Below are positions 42,890 to 52,602 of a stretch of 64,000 nt of DNA, piece after piece. A program made the translations under genes and the position numbers. The stretch spans positions 270,283-334,282 of the forward strand of contig NZ_FNUM01000002.1 of assembly GCF_900107995.1 (NCBI RefSeq). The letters run 5' to 3'. Position 1 is the stretch's first letter. Every line of letters begins with the position of its first letter. Source of the DNA: Alcanivorax sp. DSM 26293 (GTDB lineage Bacteria; Pseudomonadota; Gammaproteobacteria; Pseudomonadales; Alcanivoracaceae). The notes below the pieces were generated by a model that worked only from the letters and a program-made list of their open reading frames with translations, was not told the origin of the DNA and did not search any database.

Positions 42890-44233
42890 ATGTCGCAACC
42901 GTTTTGCCCCGTGCCCACCCAAAGCCCGCTTCGGGCCGTACCCGGTGACAAGGGGCTGCCGCTCATTGGCCACACCCTCTCCTTCATGCGCGACCCCATC
43001 GGCTTGATGCGCAAGCGGTATGACCAATACGGCCCCGTGTCCTGGACCAGCGTTTTCGGTCTGAAAATGGTGCAATTGCTTGGTCCTGATGCCAATCAGT
43101 TCGTTATGCTCAACCGCGGCGATCTGTTCTCGAATCATCAGGGCTGGGATTACTTTATCGGCCGGTTTTTTCATCGCGGCATCATGCTGCTGGATTTCGA
43201 GGAACATCGCTGGCACCGGAAGATCATGCAGCAAGCCTTCAACCGGGAGGTGCTGAAAGGCTACCTGGAGAGAATGGGTCCGCACATCACCACCGGGATC
43301 ACCCCCTGGAAATCGATCCCCGATTTCCACGTGCTCAATGCGGTAAAACAACTCACTCTGGACCTGGCCACGGATGTGTTCATGGGCTATGAGCTGGGCC
43401 CGGAGGCTGACGACATCAATCGCGCCTTTGTGGATACCGTTCGCGCCGGCACGGCGATCGTGCGCACCAGTGTGCCTGGTTTGCGCTGGTCGAAAGGGCT
43501 GAAAGGCCGAAAGGTTCTGGAAGCCTTTTTCCGCAAGGAAATTGCCGCAAAACGCCAAAGCCGGGATTCCGATCTGTTCAGTGTTCTGTGTCACGCCGAA
43601 ACCGAAGACGGTGAGCAGTTCAGCGATGACGACGTGGTCAACCACATGATCTTTCTGATGATGGCGGCACACGACACCTCCACCATCACGCTTTCCACCC
43701 TCTTCTACTATCTGGCCAAGAATCCGCAATGGCAGGAACGTCTGCGCGAAGAAAGCCAGGCCCTCGGCAAAACCTGTCTGGACTACGAGGATCTGCCCCG
43801 GCTGGAGGGCATCGGCATGGCCATGAAAGAGGCGCTTCGACTCTGTGCTCCGGTACCTTCCCTGCCTCGCAAGACAGTGAAGGATGTGGAGTACGAGGGG
43901 TTCTTTATCCCCCGCGGCAGCTTCATTAACGTGGTGCCCTACTTCACGCACTACATGGAGGAATACTGGCCCGAACCGGAAAAGTTTGATCCTGAGCGAT
44001 TCAGCGATGCTCGCCGTGAAGACAAGGTGCATCCCTATGCCTGGGTACCGTTTGGGGGCGGCGCCCACAAATGTATCGGTCTGCACTTTGCGGAGATGCA
44101 GGTGAAGGCCATTCTTCACCAGGTGCTGCTCAATTACCGCTGGAGTGTGCCACAGAATTACGAAATGCCAGTGGATACCACCAGCCTGCCGGTTCCCGGG
44201 GATGGGTTACCCGTAACACTGGAGAGAATCTGA
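42890..44233 (+). CDS. Cytochrome P450
   Basis: 447 residues from ATG 42890 with GAGGAAA upstream. The oxygen-binding I-helix motif is AAHDTST (about 259-265), the ExxR pair is Glu314/Arg317, and the haem ligand is Cys395 in FGGGAHKCIG. The proline-rich start (RAVPGDKGLPLIGHT) is typical. It does not look like CYP153 alkane hydroxylases, and no ferredoxin or reductase gene is nearby, so it must use partners made elsewhere. Substrate is unknown; fatty acids, alkanes or sterol-like compounds are possible. Transcribed alone toward gor. Confidence 0.93.
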   Translation: MSQPFCPVPTQSPLRAVPGDKGLPLIGHTLSFMRDPIGLMRKRYDQYGPVSWTSVFGLKMVQLLGPDANQFVMLNRGDLFSNHQGWDYFIGRFFHRGIMLLDFEEHRWHRKIMQQAFNREVLKGYLERMGPHITTGITPWKSIPDFHVLNAVKQLTLDLATDVFMGYELGPEADDINRAFVDTVRAGTAIVRTSVPGLRWSKGLKGRKVLEAFFRKEIAAKRQSRDSDLFSVLCHAETEDGEQFSDDDVVNHMIFLMMAAHDTSTITLSTLFYYLAKNPQWQERLREESQALGKTCLDYEDLPRLEGIGMAMKEALRLCAPVPSLPRKTVKDVEYEGFFIPRGSFINVVPYFTHYMEEYWPEPEKFDPERFSDARREDKVHPYAWVPFGGGAHKCIGLHFAEMQVKAILHQVLLNYRWSVPQNYEMPVDTTSLPVPGDGLPVTLERI

Positions 44234-44242
44234 CACCCGGAC

Positions 44243-44272
44243 CGCAGGCGCGCCGCCAGCGACGCGCCTACG
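44243..44272. terminator. GC-rich hairpin between P450 and gor
   Basis: GCAGGCGCG pairs with CGCGCCTAC (one G-T pair) around CCGCCAGCGA. Convergent position just after the P450 stop; no T run. It resembles a single unit of a REP-like palindrome. Confidence 0.5.
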
Positions 44273-44296
44273 TCTCGGGAAACGATAGGTTGATCG

Positions 44297-45661
44297 TCAG
44301 GCGGTGATTCTTTCTCCCTGACGCAGGGTGACCAGCTCTTCCGCCGCCGTGGGGTGTATGCCCACCGTGGCGTCAAAATCGGCCTTGGTGGCCCCCATCT
44401 TGATGGCCACGGCAAATCCCTGAGTGATTTCCGCCGCGTCCTCCCCGGCCATATGCAACCCGAGCACCTTGTCGCTTTCATCGTCCACGATCAGCTTGAT
44501 AAAGCTGCGCTCCTGTTTGTCACCCAAGGTATAGCGCATGGGGCGGAAACCGCTTTTGTAAACCCGGACGGCAGGAGTCTGCCGCAACGCCTCTTCCTCG
44601 GTGAGGCCGACGGTGCCAATGTTGGGGTGGCTGAACACGGCGGTAGCAATATGGCGGTAATCCATGGGCGATGACGGCTTGTTCTCTCCGAACAATTTTG
44701 CAGCCAGCCACATCCCTTCAGATAGTGCCACAGGTGTCAGCTGCACACGGTCAATCACATCCCCCAGGGCATATAGCCCGGGAATGGACGTGGCAAACCC
44801 GGCATCGACCTGGATCGCCCCTTTATCCGTCAATGCCGGAACAGCGCCGTCTACAAACAGGCCATCCAGCTTCGGTACACGGCCGGTGGCGTAAAACACT
44901 TCATCGAAGGTTTGCTGGCTGCCATCCTGGTAGGTGACCTGTTTGCCGCTGCCCACGACGTCAAGACGGCTCACGTCGGCATTGAACTTCAGGTCCACGC
45001 CCTGCCCGCGCATTTGCTCTGCCACAAACTGCCGGATATCGCCGTCAAATCCGCGCAGGAAAAGGTCCCCGCGATAAATCTGGGTTACCTGGCAGCCCAG
45101 GCCGTGCAAGATGCCAGCGAATTCGGTAGCGATATAGCCTCCTCCTACCACTGCCACCTTGTCAGGCAGCGCCTCCAGGTAGAAAAGGTCGTCAGAGATT
45201 CGGGCCAATTCTGAGCCCGGGAACTCCGGCACATAAGGCTTGCCGCCGGTGGCGACGAGGATATTCGCCGCTTTCAGTTCCTGGTCATCCACCGCGACGC
45301 GGCCCTGGCCCAGCACCGTGCCATGTCCCTCAAAAACGGTCACCCCGGCCTGGTCAAGAATTCGCTGGTAAATGCCATTCAAACGCTGGATTTCCCGGCT
45401 TTTGTTATCTCTCAGGGTTGCCCAATCAAAGGACCAGCCCTTGATCGTAAAACCGAAATCCTCTGCCAAGGCAAATTCCTGAGGAAAATGCGCCCCGTAG
45501 GAAAACAGCTTCTTGGGGACACAACCCACATTCACGCAGGTACCGCCAAAAAACCGCTCTTCAATGATGGCAACCCGCGCACCGTGACTTGCCGCCATAC
45601 GGGCCGCTCGAACACCGCCGGAACCGGCCCCGATTACCACCAGATCGAATTCTTTTGTCAC
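44297..45661 (-). CDS. gor: Glutathione-disulfide reductase
   Basis: Reduces oxidised glutathione with NADPH in the cytoplasm. 454 residues starting at GTG 45661, preceded by AAGGAG at 6 nt; the open frame to 45784 upstream is not conserved. The FAD motif is VVIGAGSGGVRAARMA, the redox disulfide is GGTCVNVGCVPKK, the NAD(P)-binding motif is VVGGGYIATEFAG with downstream YRGDLFLRGFD, and the C-terminal HPTAAEEL carries the active-site His of the partner subunit. Standard length for the family. It is convergent with the P450 gene. Confidence 0.93.
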   Translation of the reverse strand: MTKEFDLVVIGAGSGGVRAARMAASHGARVAIIEERFFGGTCVNVGCVPKKLFSYGAHFPQEFALAEDFGFTIKGWSFDWATLRDNKSREIQRLNGIYQRILDQAGVTVFEGHGTVLGQGRVAVDDQELKAANILVATGGKPYVPEFPGSELARISDDLFYLEALPDKVAVVGGGYIATEFAGILHGLGCQVTQIYRGDLFLRGFDGDIRQFVAEQMRGQGVDLKFNADVSRLDVVGSGKQVTYQDGSQQTFDEVFYATGRVPKLDGLFVDGAVPALTDKGAIQVDAGFATSIPGLYALGDVIDRVQLTPVALSEGMWLAAKLFGENKPSSPMDYRHIATAVFSHPNIGTVGLTEEEALRQTPAVRVYKSGFRPMRYTLGDKQERSFIKLIVDDESDKVLGLHMAGEDAAEITQGFAVAIKMGATKADFDATVGIHPTAAEELVTLRQGERITA

Positions 45662-46021
45662 TGCTGACTCCTTCAAGTTTGACCCTATTGTGCGCAGCGC
45701 GGGAAGATTCACAAGGCGTCCCCGCTGATACCGCTCATAGCCAACGGCAATAGCAGGGACAAACCGGAATGTGTGCCAGGTCACTTGGGCAATGACCGCA
45801 GCGATAGTATGATTGAGCTGGACTAGTCGCGACGCTCAGCACGTGAAAATGACCCTTTATCGAACAGGGGTCAACATCAACGGGCGTAGCGGTACCATGG
45901 GGGTAACGTCCATCAGAAATGCTAATCTGTTGCTATATAGTCTGGATGTAGACTGGTAAGGCATTTCACGAAAACAATAACGCGCCTCAAACAGCGCGCA
46001 TTCAATGGGGAACGGGACACA
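45662..46021. other. Divergent intergenic region, gor and lytic transglycosylase promoters
   Basis: 360 bases. It contains a small hairpin TGACCC/GGGTCA around 45850-45873 and an AT-rich stretch TTGCTATATAG near 45930 that may be part of a promoter for the transglycosylase. No gene seen. Confidence 0.4.
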
Positions 46022-46669
46022 ATGCGACTGACCGGGCTGCTGGCTCTGCTATTGAGCGGCATGATCAGTTTTTCAAGTGCTGCGGCAAGCGATATTTACA
46101 AGTATCGCGCCGCCGATGGCACCATTCTGTTCACAGACCAGCCCCAAGACCGGGTTGGCAGTGGCCATACCCTGCTGTCCATCCGCAAGGGATGGAATTA
46201 TCAGCCCCGTGCGCTAAGCGATGCAGAGCGTGACCGTTACGATACCCTGATCACTTTCGCAGCCAGCCAGCACCGGGTCGATCCGGCGCTGGTGAAAGCC
46301 GTGATCCATGCGGAATCCCTGTTTAACCCGAAGGCCATCTCCCGTGTGGGCGCTCAGGGTCTGATGCAGTTAATGCCCGAAACGGCGGCCTATCTGAAAG
46401 TCAGCAACCCGTTTGATGCCCGTGAAAACATTCTTGGCGGCACCCGCTTTCTGGCCTACCTGAAAGGCAAGTTCTCTACCCTGGATCATATCCTGGCGGC
46501 CTATAACGCCGGCGAAGGGAATGTGCGCCGCTACGGTGGCATCCCTCCCTTCAAGGAGACCCAGGCCTATGTGCGTAAGGTCAAACAACTGCGCCATCGT
46601 TACAGCAGCCACTTTGTCGCAGGCCTGGGTGACGAGAAAGTGGTCTACGCCTCCCCCATCCCTCAATAA
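46022..46669 (+). CDS. Lytic transglycosylase with N-terminal DUF4124
   Basis: 215 residues. Signal peptide (about 1-23, ending SSAAA), a DUF4124 segment ([19 protein letters not shown]), then an SLT domain. The catalytic Glu is Glu98 in [23 protein letters not shown] and [12 protein letters not shown] complete the family motifs. It cleaves glycan strands of peptidoglycan to anhydromuropeptides in the periplasm. Transcribed alone. Confidence 0.92.
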   Translation: MRLTGLLALLLSGMISFSSAAASDIYKYRAADGTILFTDQPQDRVGSGHTLLSIRKGWNYQPRALSDAERDRYDTLITFAASQHRVDPALVKAVIHAESLFNPKAISRVGAQGLMQLMPETAAYLKVSNPFDARENILGGTRFLAYLKGKFSTLDHILAAYNAGEGNVRRYGGIPPFKETQAYVRKVKQLRHRYSSHFVAGLGDEKVVYASPIPQ

Positions 46670-46761
46670 GATGCCTGGCCCTTCTGGCACGTGCCGCGCC
46701 GTCAAAAGAAGAGAGAGTCGTCCTGTTCAGTCAGCCCGATTTTCTGTGTTGAAGCCAGTGG

Positions 46762-47064
46762 TTAGGGAGACAAATCCACACCCAGCCAGGGGCCGTCGTA
46801 GTCAATTCGGTATTGCTGCAGCTGGTAGTTGCCATTGAGACAGCGGCCACTCCGCAGGGAAAAGGTCAATCCATGCCCTGGGCAGCGAAGCTCCCCATGA
46901 CTGATGGTGCAGCGATCCAGAGCAAAGTCTGCATGGGGACAGCGACGCTGCATTAACCGGGTTTCGCCCTCTTCATGGACCAGCAAAAGCTCAAGCCGAC
47001 CGACTTTTACGGGCAATCTCAAGCCATCATATAAATCCAGCGTCCTGATCAGGCGATGAAACAT
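46762..47064 (-). CDS. Small Rieske [2Fe-2S] protein
   Basis: 100 residues from ATG 47064. The frame is open to 47124, but MFHRLIRT is the likely start. The cluster ligands are CPH (in RRCPHADFALDRC) and CPGH (in ELRCPGHGLTF), the standard Cys-X-His and Cys-X2-His pair. Stand-alone Rieske domains of this size act as electron carriers or as the ferredoxin part of oxygenase or nitrite reductase NirD-like systems; no partner gene is next to it. Its neighbours across the terminator are unrelated. Confidence 0.87.
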   Translation of the reverse strand: MFHRLIRTLDLYDGLRLPVKVGRLELLLVHEEGETRLMQRRCPHADFALDRCTISHGELRCPGHGLTFSLRSGRCLNGNYQLQQYRIDYDGPWLGVDLSP

Positions 47065-47220
47065 GGCTTCCCTTCTCTCCGATTCGATACACCCGGCGAC
47101 CTTGACTGGCGGCCTCAACGCCACCTCAACCCATCGCCGAATCAGGCTCCAATCAGGCTGTCACTTTCAAAAGGCATGAGCGGCTGCAAAGCACCTTGTC
47201 GCCAACATTGCCACTAACGT

Positions 47221-47246
47221 AAAAAGCCCGCAATAGCGGGCTTTTT
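47221..47246. terminator. Bidirectional intrinsic terminator
   Basis: AAAAAGCCCGC pairs with GCGGGCTTTTT around AATA, giving a T run on both strands. It lies about 38 bp after the ppsA stop and insulates ppsA from the Rieske gene. Confidence 0.93.
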
Positions 47247-47284
47247 ACTTTGCCGTGAGGCACCAGATGGATCAAGCAGGCTAA

Positions 47285-49657
47285 TCAGTTGCCATGCTTC
47301 TCCGCCAGGTAGAACCAGGTATCCAGGACGGAATCCGGGTTCAGGGACACGGAAGAGATGCCCTGCTCCATCAGCCACTTGGCAAGATCAGGATGATCAG
47401 ATGGCCCCTGGCCACAGATGCCGATGTACTTGCCCTGGGCGTTACAGGCATCGATAGCCATCTTCAGCAACTTCTTGACCGCCGGATCGCGCTCGTCAAA
47501 CAGATGGCTGACGATACCGGAATCCCGGTCCAGGCCCAGCGTCAACTGGGTCAGATCGTTGGAACCGATTGAGAAGCCATCAAAGTGCTGCAGGAACTCA
47601 TCGGCCAGCAGCGCGTTGGTGGGCAGCTCGCACATCATGATCACGCGCAGACCGTTTTCACCACGCTTCAGTCCGTTCTTGGCCAGCAGGTCAACCGCTT
47701 GCTCGGCTTCGCCAACAGTCCGGACGAAGGGCACCATGATTTCCACATTGGTGAAGCCCATGACGTCACGCACTTTCTTCAGGGCGCGGCACTCAAGCTC
47801 GAAGCAATCCCGGAAGTTTTCGCTGATGTAACGGCTGGCACCCCGGAAGCCCAACATGGGGTTCTCTTCTTCCGGCTCGTAGAGCTTGCCGCCGATCAGG
47901 TTGGCGTACTCGTTGGACTTGAAGTCGGACAGACGAACAATCACCTTCTCCGGATGGAAAGCCGCGGCCAGGGTGGAAATCCCCTCGACCAGCTTTTCCA
48001 CGTAGAAATCCACCGGATCACCGTAACCGGAGGTGCGCTTGTCCACATTCTGCTTCACATCCTTGGGCAAGGTATCGTAGTTCAGCAGCGCTTTCGGGTG
48101 CACACCGATCATGCGGTTGATGATAAATTCCAGACGGGCCAGACCGACGCCCTGGTTCGGCAAACCGGCAAAGTCAAAGGCACGGTCCGGGTTGCCCACA
48201 TTCATCATGATCTTGAATGGCAGTTTGGGCATGGATTCAATGGAGTTGCGCTGAATATCGAATTCCAGCTGCCCCTCGTAAATCTTGCCGGTATCGCCTT
48301 CCGCACAGGAGGCCGTAACTTCCTGACCGTCGCTGAGGACTTCGGTGGCGTCGCCACAGCCAACAATGGCGGGAACACCCAGTTCGCGGGCAATGATCGC
48401 CGCGTGGCAGGTGCGCCCACCACGGTTGGTGACAATCGCTGCTGCACGCTTCATGACCGGTTCCCAATCCGGGTCTGTCATGTCGGTGACCAACACGTCG
48501 CCGGGCTGGACCTTGTCCATTTCCTTGATATTGGTAACGATGCGCACTTTACCGGCACCAATACGCTGGCCAATGGAGCGGCCTTCCACCAATACCTTGC
48601 CGGTCTGTTTGAGCAGGTAGCGCTCCATCACATTCACATCGGAGCGGCTCTTCACGGTTTCCGGACGGGCCTGCACGATGTACAGCTTGCCGTCGTCACC
48701 ATCCAGCGCCCATTCAATATCCATGGGCATGCCGTAGTGCTTTTCGATCTCGATGGCCTGACGGGACAGGTTCTCGATTTGCTCGTCGTTCAGACAGAAC
48801 GTCATGCGCTCTGCCGTATCGACTTCCACAATCTTGACGGACTTGCCCGCAGAGGCTTCAGCACCGTAAACCATTTTCTGCATCTTGCTGCCCAGGTTAC
48901 GGCGAAGAATGGCAGGCTTCTTGTTCAGGAGAGTCTTTTTGTGAACGTAGAATTCGTCAGGGTTAACCGCGCCCTGCACAACCATTTCACCCAGACCGTA
49001 GGAGGCAGTGATAAAGACCACATCACGGAAACCGGATTCAGTGTCCATGGAGAACATAACCCCGGCGGCGCCGGTTTCTGAGCGGACCATGCGCTGCACG
49101 CCGGCAGACAGGGCCACCAGTTTGTGGTCAAAACCCTGGTGCACGCGATAGCTGATGGCGCGATCATTGAACAGGGAGGCAAACACTTCTTTGACGGCAA
49201 TCATCACACTGTCGATGCCGCGAATATTCAGGAAGGTTTCCTGCTGGCCGGCGAAGGACGCATCCGGCAAGTCCTCTGCGGTAGCGGAAGAACGAACCGC
49301 TACCGGCAGATCCGCATTGCCTTCACCAATCTGTGCATAGGCGTCGCGGATAGCGCTATCCAGAGCAGGCTGGAAAGGTGCATCCACTACCCACTGGCGG
49401 ATCTGCTCACCGGTCTTGGCCAAGGCGACCACATCATCCACATCCAGGGCGCTCAAGGCGTCATTGATCTTCTGTGTCAGATTGTTGTGCTCGAGGAACT
49501 CGCGAAAGGCTTCAGCGGTGGTGGCAAAACCGCCCGGAACGGAGACACCCGCTGCCGACAGATTGCTGATCATCTCACCGAGGGATGCATTTTTGCCGCC
49601 TACGCGTTCAACGTCATTTTTCCCCAGGTCCTGAAACCAGACTACATATTCCGCCAA
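47285..49657 (-). CDS. ppsA: Phosphoenolpyruvate synthase
   Basis: Makes PEP from pyruvate and ATP, the entry to gluconeogenesis from pyruvate-yielding carbon such as fatty acids. 790 residues; E. coli has 792. The N-terminal ATP-binding domain starts [25 protein letters not shown]. The mobile phosphohistidine is in [14 protein letters not shown] (about residue 415). The C-terminal PEP/pyruvate TIM-barrel has [10 protein letters not shown] and [19 protein letters not shown]. It is divergent from ppsR across 464 bp, the usual neighbour of this gene. Confidence 0.96.
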   Translation of the reverse strand: MAEYVVWFQDLGKNDVERVGGKNASLGEMISNLSAAGVSVPGGFATTAEAFREFLEHNNLTQKINDALSALDVDDVVALAKTGEQIRQWVVDAPFQPALDSAIRDAYAQIGEGNADLPVAVRSSATAEDLPDASFAGQQETFLNIRGIDSVMIAVKEVFASLFNDRAISYRVHQGFDHKLVALSAGVQRMVRSETGAAGVMFSMDTESGFRDVVFITASYGLGEMVVQGAVNPDEFYVHKKTLLNKKPAILRRNLGSKMQKMVYGAEASAGKSVKIVEVDTAERMTFCLNDEQIENLSRQAIEIEKHYGMPMDIEWALDGDDGKLYIVQARPETVKSRSDVNVMERYLLKQTGKVLVEGRSIGQRIGAGKVRIVTNIKEMDKVQPGDVLVTDMTDPDWEPVMKRAAAIVTNRGGRTCHAAIIARELGVPAIVGCGDATEVLSDGQEVTASCAEGDTGKIYEGQLEFDIQRNSIESMPKLPFKIMMNVGNPDRAFDFAGLPNQGVGLARLEFIINRMIGVHPKALLNYDTLPKDVKQNVDKRTSGYGDPVDFYVEKLVEGISTLAAAFHPEKVIVRLSDFKSNEYANLIGGKLYEPEEENPMLGFRGASRYISENFRDCFELECRALKKVRDVMGFTNVEIMVPFVRTVGEAEQAVDLLAKNGLKRGENGLRVIMMCELPTNALLADEFLQHFDGFSIGSNDLTQLTLGLDRDSGIVSHLFDERDPAVKKLLKMAIDACNAQGKYIGICGQGPSDHPDLAKWLMEQGISSVSLNPDSVLDTWFYLAEKHGN

Positions 49658-50121
49658 GGTCGTCTCCTTTTTACGTATTACCGTTGATTACTGGCCTGAG
49701 CCGGCGCTAATCGAGCCGACATTCTACTCAAAACCCGCACAGTTTGCCCGCCCCTCGTCGTAATTTGGGTACGACTTTGGTCAATCCCTGCATCAGTAGC
49801 GAGCTGCGACTTGCCTGGCCTGTCTATCCCATTGAAAATGAAAGGGTATTTAACCAGTGGGCCAGCCTGTGCGGCGCAGTTTAGAAGGATGTGAAGGCAG
49901 GGACAACGCCCCAGGCGGTATTTCCCGAATTTGCCGGCCAATAGTTCGCAGATAGCACTGGCCCCGGACAACGGCGAGCTCTAGACTGTCATCATTGAAA
50001 ACAATGACTTACGAACCCCCACAGGAGCGGCGCCTGAGCTGCGAACGACTGGCAACGCCTTTTTGCAAGTCAATACGCGGCTCAAGCGCCGCTCCTGCGG
50101 CACAGAAAACGGCTGACCCCC
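49658..50121. other. Divergent regulatory region between ppsA and ppsR
   Basis: 464 bases. The short inverted repeat GTCGTA...TACGAC (49757-49775, 7-bp spacer) is a candidate operator upstream of ppsA. A REP-like doublet (50022-50099) occupies the ppsR side, 22 bp before its ATG. No gene seen. Confidence 0.45.
50022..50099. repeat. REP-like inverted doublet, family 1
   Basis: Left unit CAGGAGCGGCGCCTGAGC and right unit, read on the minus strand, GCAGGAGCGGCGCTTGAGC are inverted copies around a 30-odd base spacer. They belong with the doublet at 3887-3977, which starts GTAGGAGCGCC. It lies between divergent ppsA and ppsR and so cannot be a 3' end structure here. Confidence 0.7.
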
Positions 50122-50940
50122 ATGAAAAGAACGGCGTTTTATCTCTCTGACGGCACCGGCATCACCGCTGAAACCCTCGGCCACAGCATGCTCAGCCAGT
50201 TCGGCGATATCGAGTTCGTGCAGATCACCCTGCCCTTCGTGCAGTCGGATGAGCAGACCCGTGAAGCCGTGGCACGGATCAACCAGGCGTCTCGTGAAGA
50301 TGGCCAAAAGCCCGTGGTGTTCTCTACCCTGGTCAACAGTGACCACCGAACTCTGCTCCACGGCTGTGACGGCCTGGTACTGGATCTGTTCGGGGCGTTT
50401 CTCAACCCCCTGGAAGACGAGCTGGGGGTGCGCTCAAGCCACAAGATCAATCAAAGTCACGCCATCCGCGATGCGGAGTCTTACCGAATCCGTATCAACG
50501 CCGTGCATTTCGCCCTGGACAACGACGATGGTGCCCGCACCCGTCATTACGACCAGGCAGACGTCATCCTCATTGGCGTGTCCCGCTCGGGCAAAACGCC
50601 GACCTGCCTCTACCTGGCTTTGCAGTTCGGTCTTTTCACCGCCAACTACCCGCTCACCGAAGACGACTTTGACGACCTTCGTCTACCCAAGCCGCTCATG
50701 GAGCACAAACACAAACTCTTCGGCCTGACCATCAACGCTGACCGCCTCAGCGCTATCCGCAGCGAACGCAAAGCCGGCAGCAAATATGCCTCCCTCCGTC
50801 AGTGCGATATGGAGTTAAGAGCCCTGGAAGCCATGTACAACAAGCACAACATCCCGTACCTGGATGCCACGGAGTTGTCGATCGAGGAAATCAGCACGCG
50901 GGTGCTGGCAATGAAGGGATTGAAGCGTCGGTTGCAGTAA
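50122..50940 (+). CDS. ppsR: PEP synthase regulatory kinase/pyrophosphorylase
   Basis: 272 residues of the DUF299/PpsR family. It phosphorylates PpsA on a Thr using ADP, switching it off, and removes the phosphate with inorganic phosphate. The N-terminus MKRTAFYLSDGTGITAETLG and the P-loop-like GVSRSGKTP (about 152-160) with FAL...YPLTEDDF are typical. It stands next to ppsA as in many proteobacteria. ppsR and ppsA are divergent, so their amounts are set separately. Confidence 0.95.
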   Translation: MKRTAFYLSDGTGITAETLGHSMLSQFGDIEFVQITLPFVQSDEQTREAVARINQASREDGQKPVVFSTLVNSDHRTLLHGCDGLVLDLFGAFLNPLEDELGVRSSHKINQSHAIRDAESYRIRINAVHFALDNDDGARTRHYDQADVILIGVSRSGKTPTCLYLALQFGLFTANYPLTEDDFDDLRLPKPLMEHKHKLFGLTINADRLSAIRSERKAGSKYASLRQCDMELRALEAMYNKHNIPYLDATELSIEEISTRVLAMKGLKRRLQ

Positions 50941-51221
50941 ACCTGGATCCTGGCACCATTCCAGTCAGCCACATTTCTCATTCAAGCTAGCCCGTAGAGG
51001 TACCCTGACGCTGACAGAAAAGTTTCCATTGGTGAGCATTCCTTTCAAAGCACGAGATTACAAGACGCTCACACTATTCAACATCGAAAGAGATTTTCCT
51101 GATTGTAATTGCCCTCAATGATTCGCGAATCGGGGGGGGGGGGCAGGAAATGGCTGAAGTTTCCTCATTTGCTTAGCAAGAGAAGCATATGCCTCTGAGT
51201 CAAGCCTCAGGGCAAATTCCG
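50941..51221. other. Intergenic region with a G12 homopolymer
   Basis: 281 bases between the convergent ppsR and the last gene of the secreted-protein operon. A run of twelve G residues lies at 51132-51143. No ribosome binding site or coding frame uses it. No hairpin terminator with a T run was seen. Confidence 0.6.
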
Positions 51222-52568
51222 TTAGCAAAAACGGGCACTGCCCCAACAATTGCGATATGGCGCAGGCAAACCAACAATATTCCCGTCACGCGCATTACTA
51301 CTGCCAGCAATGCCCTGAACAAAATTGGATACCTTATCGTCGATAACAAGATTAAAAGCATCTGGCGCATACATCGACCAACCTGCAGCCATTGCTCTTT
51401 TATAACCAGGATAGCGTATAGACTCTTTCTGGAAGGACAACCCAAATAACTCAGTTGCGACATCAAGCTGATGAATATTTTTCAAGTTGTATGGAAGGAC
51501 ATAATCATTAAGTTCGCCAGGAGTAATATTCAACCCATTAGCCAATTGCCCTTTAATATAATCACCAACCCCACCCTTCAAAAGGGGCAACAACGCGTTA
51601 GCAAGGCCATCACCAATGATGAAAGAACAACTCCCAGAAATTCTTAGTGCACAGATCCGATTAATCGAAACATCATCAACAATATCATCAACCAAATCGG
51701 CAAGAGCCAAGCCCTCAATTGGAACCTGAGTTACTCGATTTCCAAAAACCTCCGCAGCAATGTTTTCTCGTGATTGACCGCCATAATCGATAGTCAGATT
51801 TCGATAAAATATTCTGTAGATTCCAAGATTAAGAACATTGCCATCATTAAGACCGAGAAAAGCGCTCGCATCGGAGTAACGTGTTCGACCACCCGCATTA
51901 GGGCAAGTATCCGGACTGGTGCATGTTGCTGCAACATCCGTTTCCCCTCGCAGAAAAACGTCTGCCTCGCCATTCAAGTAGCCGCTAAAAGAGTTCAAAC
52001 TACCGAAACTGAGCGGACCTGACACATTCTCTCCACCCAAACGTATTCCCACAACTTCTCTTAGTGTTTTGGTGTCATCATTTTTGATTGCAAATTGGAA
52101 AAAAGGCCGCTCAATGGAAAAGTCTTCCATGCCAGCTTGAGGCCCTTCATTAACTGCTCCAACCTTTTGATTAGTACCAGGAGCTGGGGATAGTGTTATG
52201 CAATTTCCTGAGCTGTTTGTAATGCAACCCAATGAAAAATTATCAATATCAAGGTCACAGCCCACACCATTTACACCCCCACAACCCAACTGAAGCTTTT
52301 CAATATTCAGGTTCAGGTCCAGCAAGGCGTCCAAGCCTGCTGTATAAAAAGTCACCCCTTGGGTGCCATTATCAAGGTCGTCGCCTACAACCTTGTTCAT
52401 CTGCAACAGAGCCTGGCCCGTCACTTTAGAAAGCTGCTCATCACCCATCTCAATCATTGCTGATACAGACAACGAATAAGAAAGACTCAGCAGAAAAAGC
52501 ATCCCTGAGAAAGCTGCCGACATTGTCTTTCCAAATACAATACGTGCTGTTATTTTCATTGTTGACAT
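51222..52568 (-). CDS. Secreted protein, gene 4 of low-GC operon
   Basis: 448 residues from ATG 52568 (MSTMKIT), with GGAG 6 nt upstream; an ATG at 52559 is possible. Signal peptide ends about residue 37 (VSA). Next comes the operon-shared motif MIEMGDEQLSKVTGQAL (38-54). The mature part is Gly/Asn/Asp-rich and beta-like, with several Cys pairs (LGCGGVNGVGCD, LGCITNSSGNC). Not recognised further; it resembles FilA/DUF6160-type surface or pilus-associated proteins in its motif. GC is far lower than in the housekeeping genes. Confidence 0.65.
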   Translation of the reverse strand: MSTMKITARIVFGKTMSAAFSGMLFLLSLSYSLSVSAMIEMGDEQLSKVTGQALLQMNKVVGDDLDNGTQGVTFYTAGLDALLDLNLNIEKLQLGCGGVNGVGCDLDIDNFSLGCITNSSGNCITLSPAPGTNQKVGAVNEGPQAGMEDFSIERPFFQFAIKNDDTKTLREVVGIRLGGENVSGPLSFGSLNSFSGYLNGEADVFLRGETDVAATCTSPDTCPNAGGRTRYSDASAFLGLNDGNVLNLGIYRIFYRNLTIDYGGQSRENIAAEVFGNRVTQVPIEGLALADLVDDIVDDVSINRICALRISGSCSFIIGDGLANALLPLLKGGVGDYIKGQLANGLNITPGELNDYVLPYNLKNIHQLDVATELFGLSFQKESIRYPGYKRAMAAGWSMYAPDAFNLVIDDKVSNFVQGIAGSSNARDGNIVGLPAPYRNCWGSARFC

Positions 52569-52602
52569 CCGTAACTCCGCACCCCAGCTTTCATTAGTGA
52601 AA

